6,008 bases of DNA from an uncultured Collinsella sp. (GTDB lineage: Bacteria; Actinomycetota; Coriobacteriia; Coriobacteriales; Coriobacteriaceae): NCBI GenBank assembly GCA_902464565.1, contig CABQJV010000051.1:1-6008 (forward strand), given 5' to 3'. Shown here piece after piece: positions 6,002 to 6,008 of the stretch. The position numbers were made by a program, and so were the translations under genes. Position 1 is the first letter of the stretch. The number at the start of each line of letters is the position of its first letter. A model generated the notes under the pieces. It was not told the DNA's origin. It was given only the letters and a program-made list of their open reading frames with translations, and did not search any database.

Positions 6002-6008
6002 TTTGCGT

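Overview
The window looks like an ordinary chromosomal stretch of a high-GC Gram-positive bacterium, most likely a gut Coriobacteriia member such as Collinsella. That call rests on GC-rich codon use, an Ala-rich surface protein with a C-terminal sortase-type signal, and the overall style of the exporter genes. It comes from reading the proteins, not from a database match. Four protein genes are supported, and no RNA gene, insertion sequence, CRISPR array or prophage gene was seen.

Layout from left to right. Bases 1-176 hold no convincing gene. A strong hairpin at 177-217 ends the leftward gene at 262-1275, which encodes a secreted, Ala/Glu/Lys-rich coiled-coil protein with a Pro/Ser/Thr linker and a LANTG-type wall-sorting signal. 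A divergent promoter region of about 200 bases follows (1276-1485). It contains a weak candidate promoter in each direction and an imperfect dyad between them. Reading rightward, two ABC half-exporters (1486-3342 and 3343-5202) abut without a gap and are almost certainly co-translated. A short spacer (5203-5329), with its own candidate promoter and dyads, precedes a small flavodoxin-like protein (5330-5881). A hairpin sits at the right edge (5979-6001).

The two half-exporters form one machine. The first has Asp-Asp in place of Asp-Glu at Walker B and Gln in place of the switch His. The second keeps both catalytic residues but has a divergent FSQGQ signature. Paired head to tail, they give one degenerate and one catalytically competent ATP site, the known arrangement of heterodimeric exporters of the TM287/288, BmrCD and LmrCD type. 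The substrate cannot be read from the sequence. The flavodoxin-like protein probably acts separately in electron transfer, and the surface protein is an uncharacterised wall-anchored stalk.

Nothing here demands a new biological system. The items most worth a second look are the LA-type sorting motif on an unfamiliar coiled-coil protein, the matched motif degeneracy across the ABC pair, the dyads near the promoters, and the unexplained 3' segment after the flavodoxin gene.
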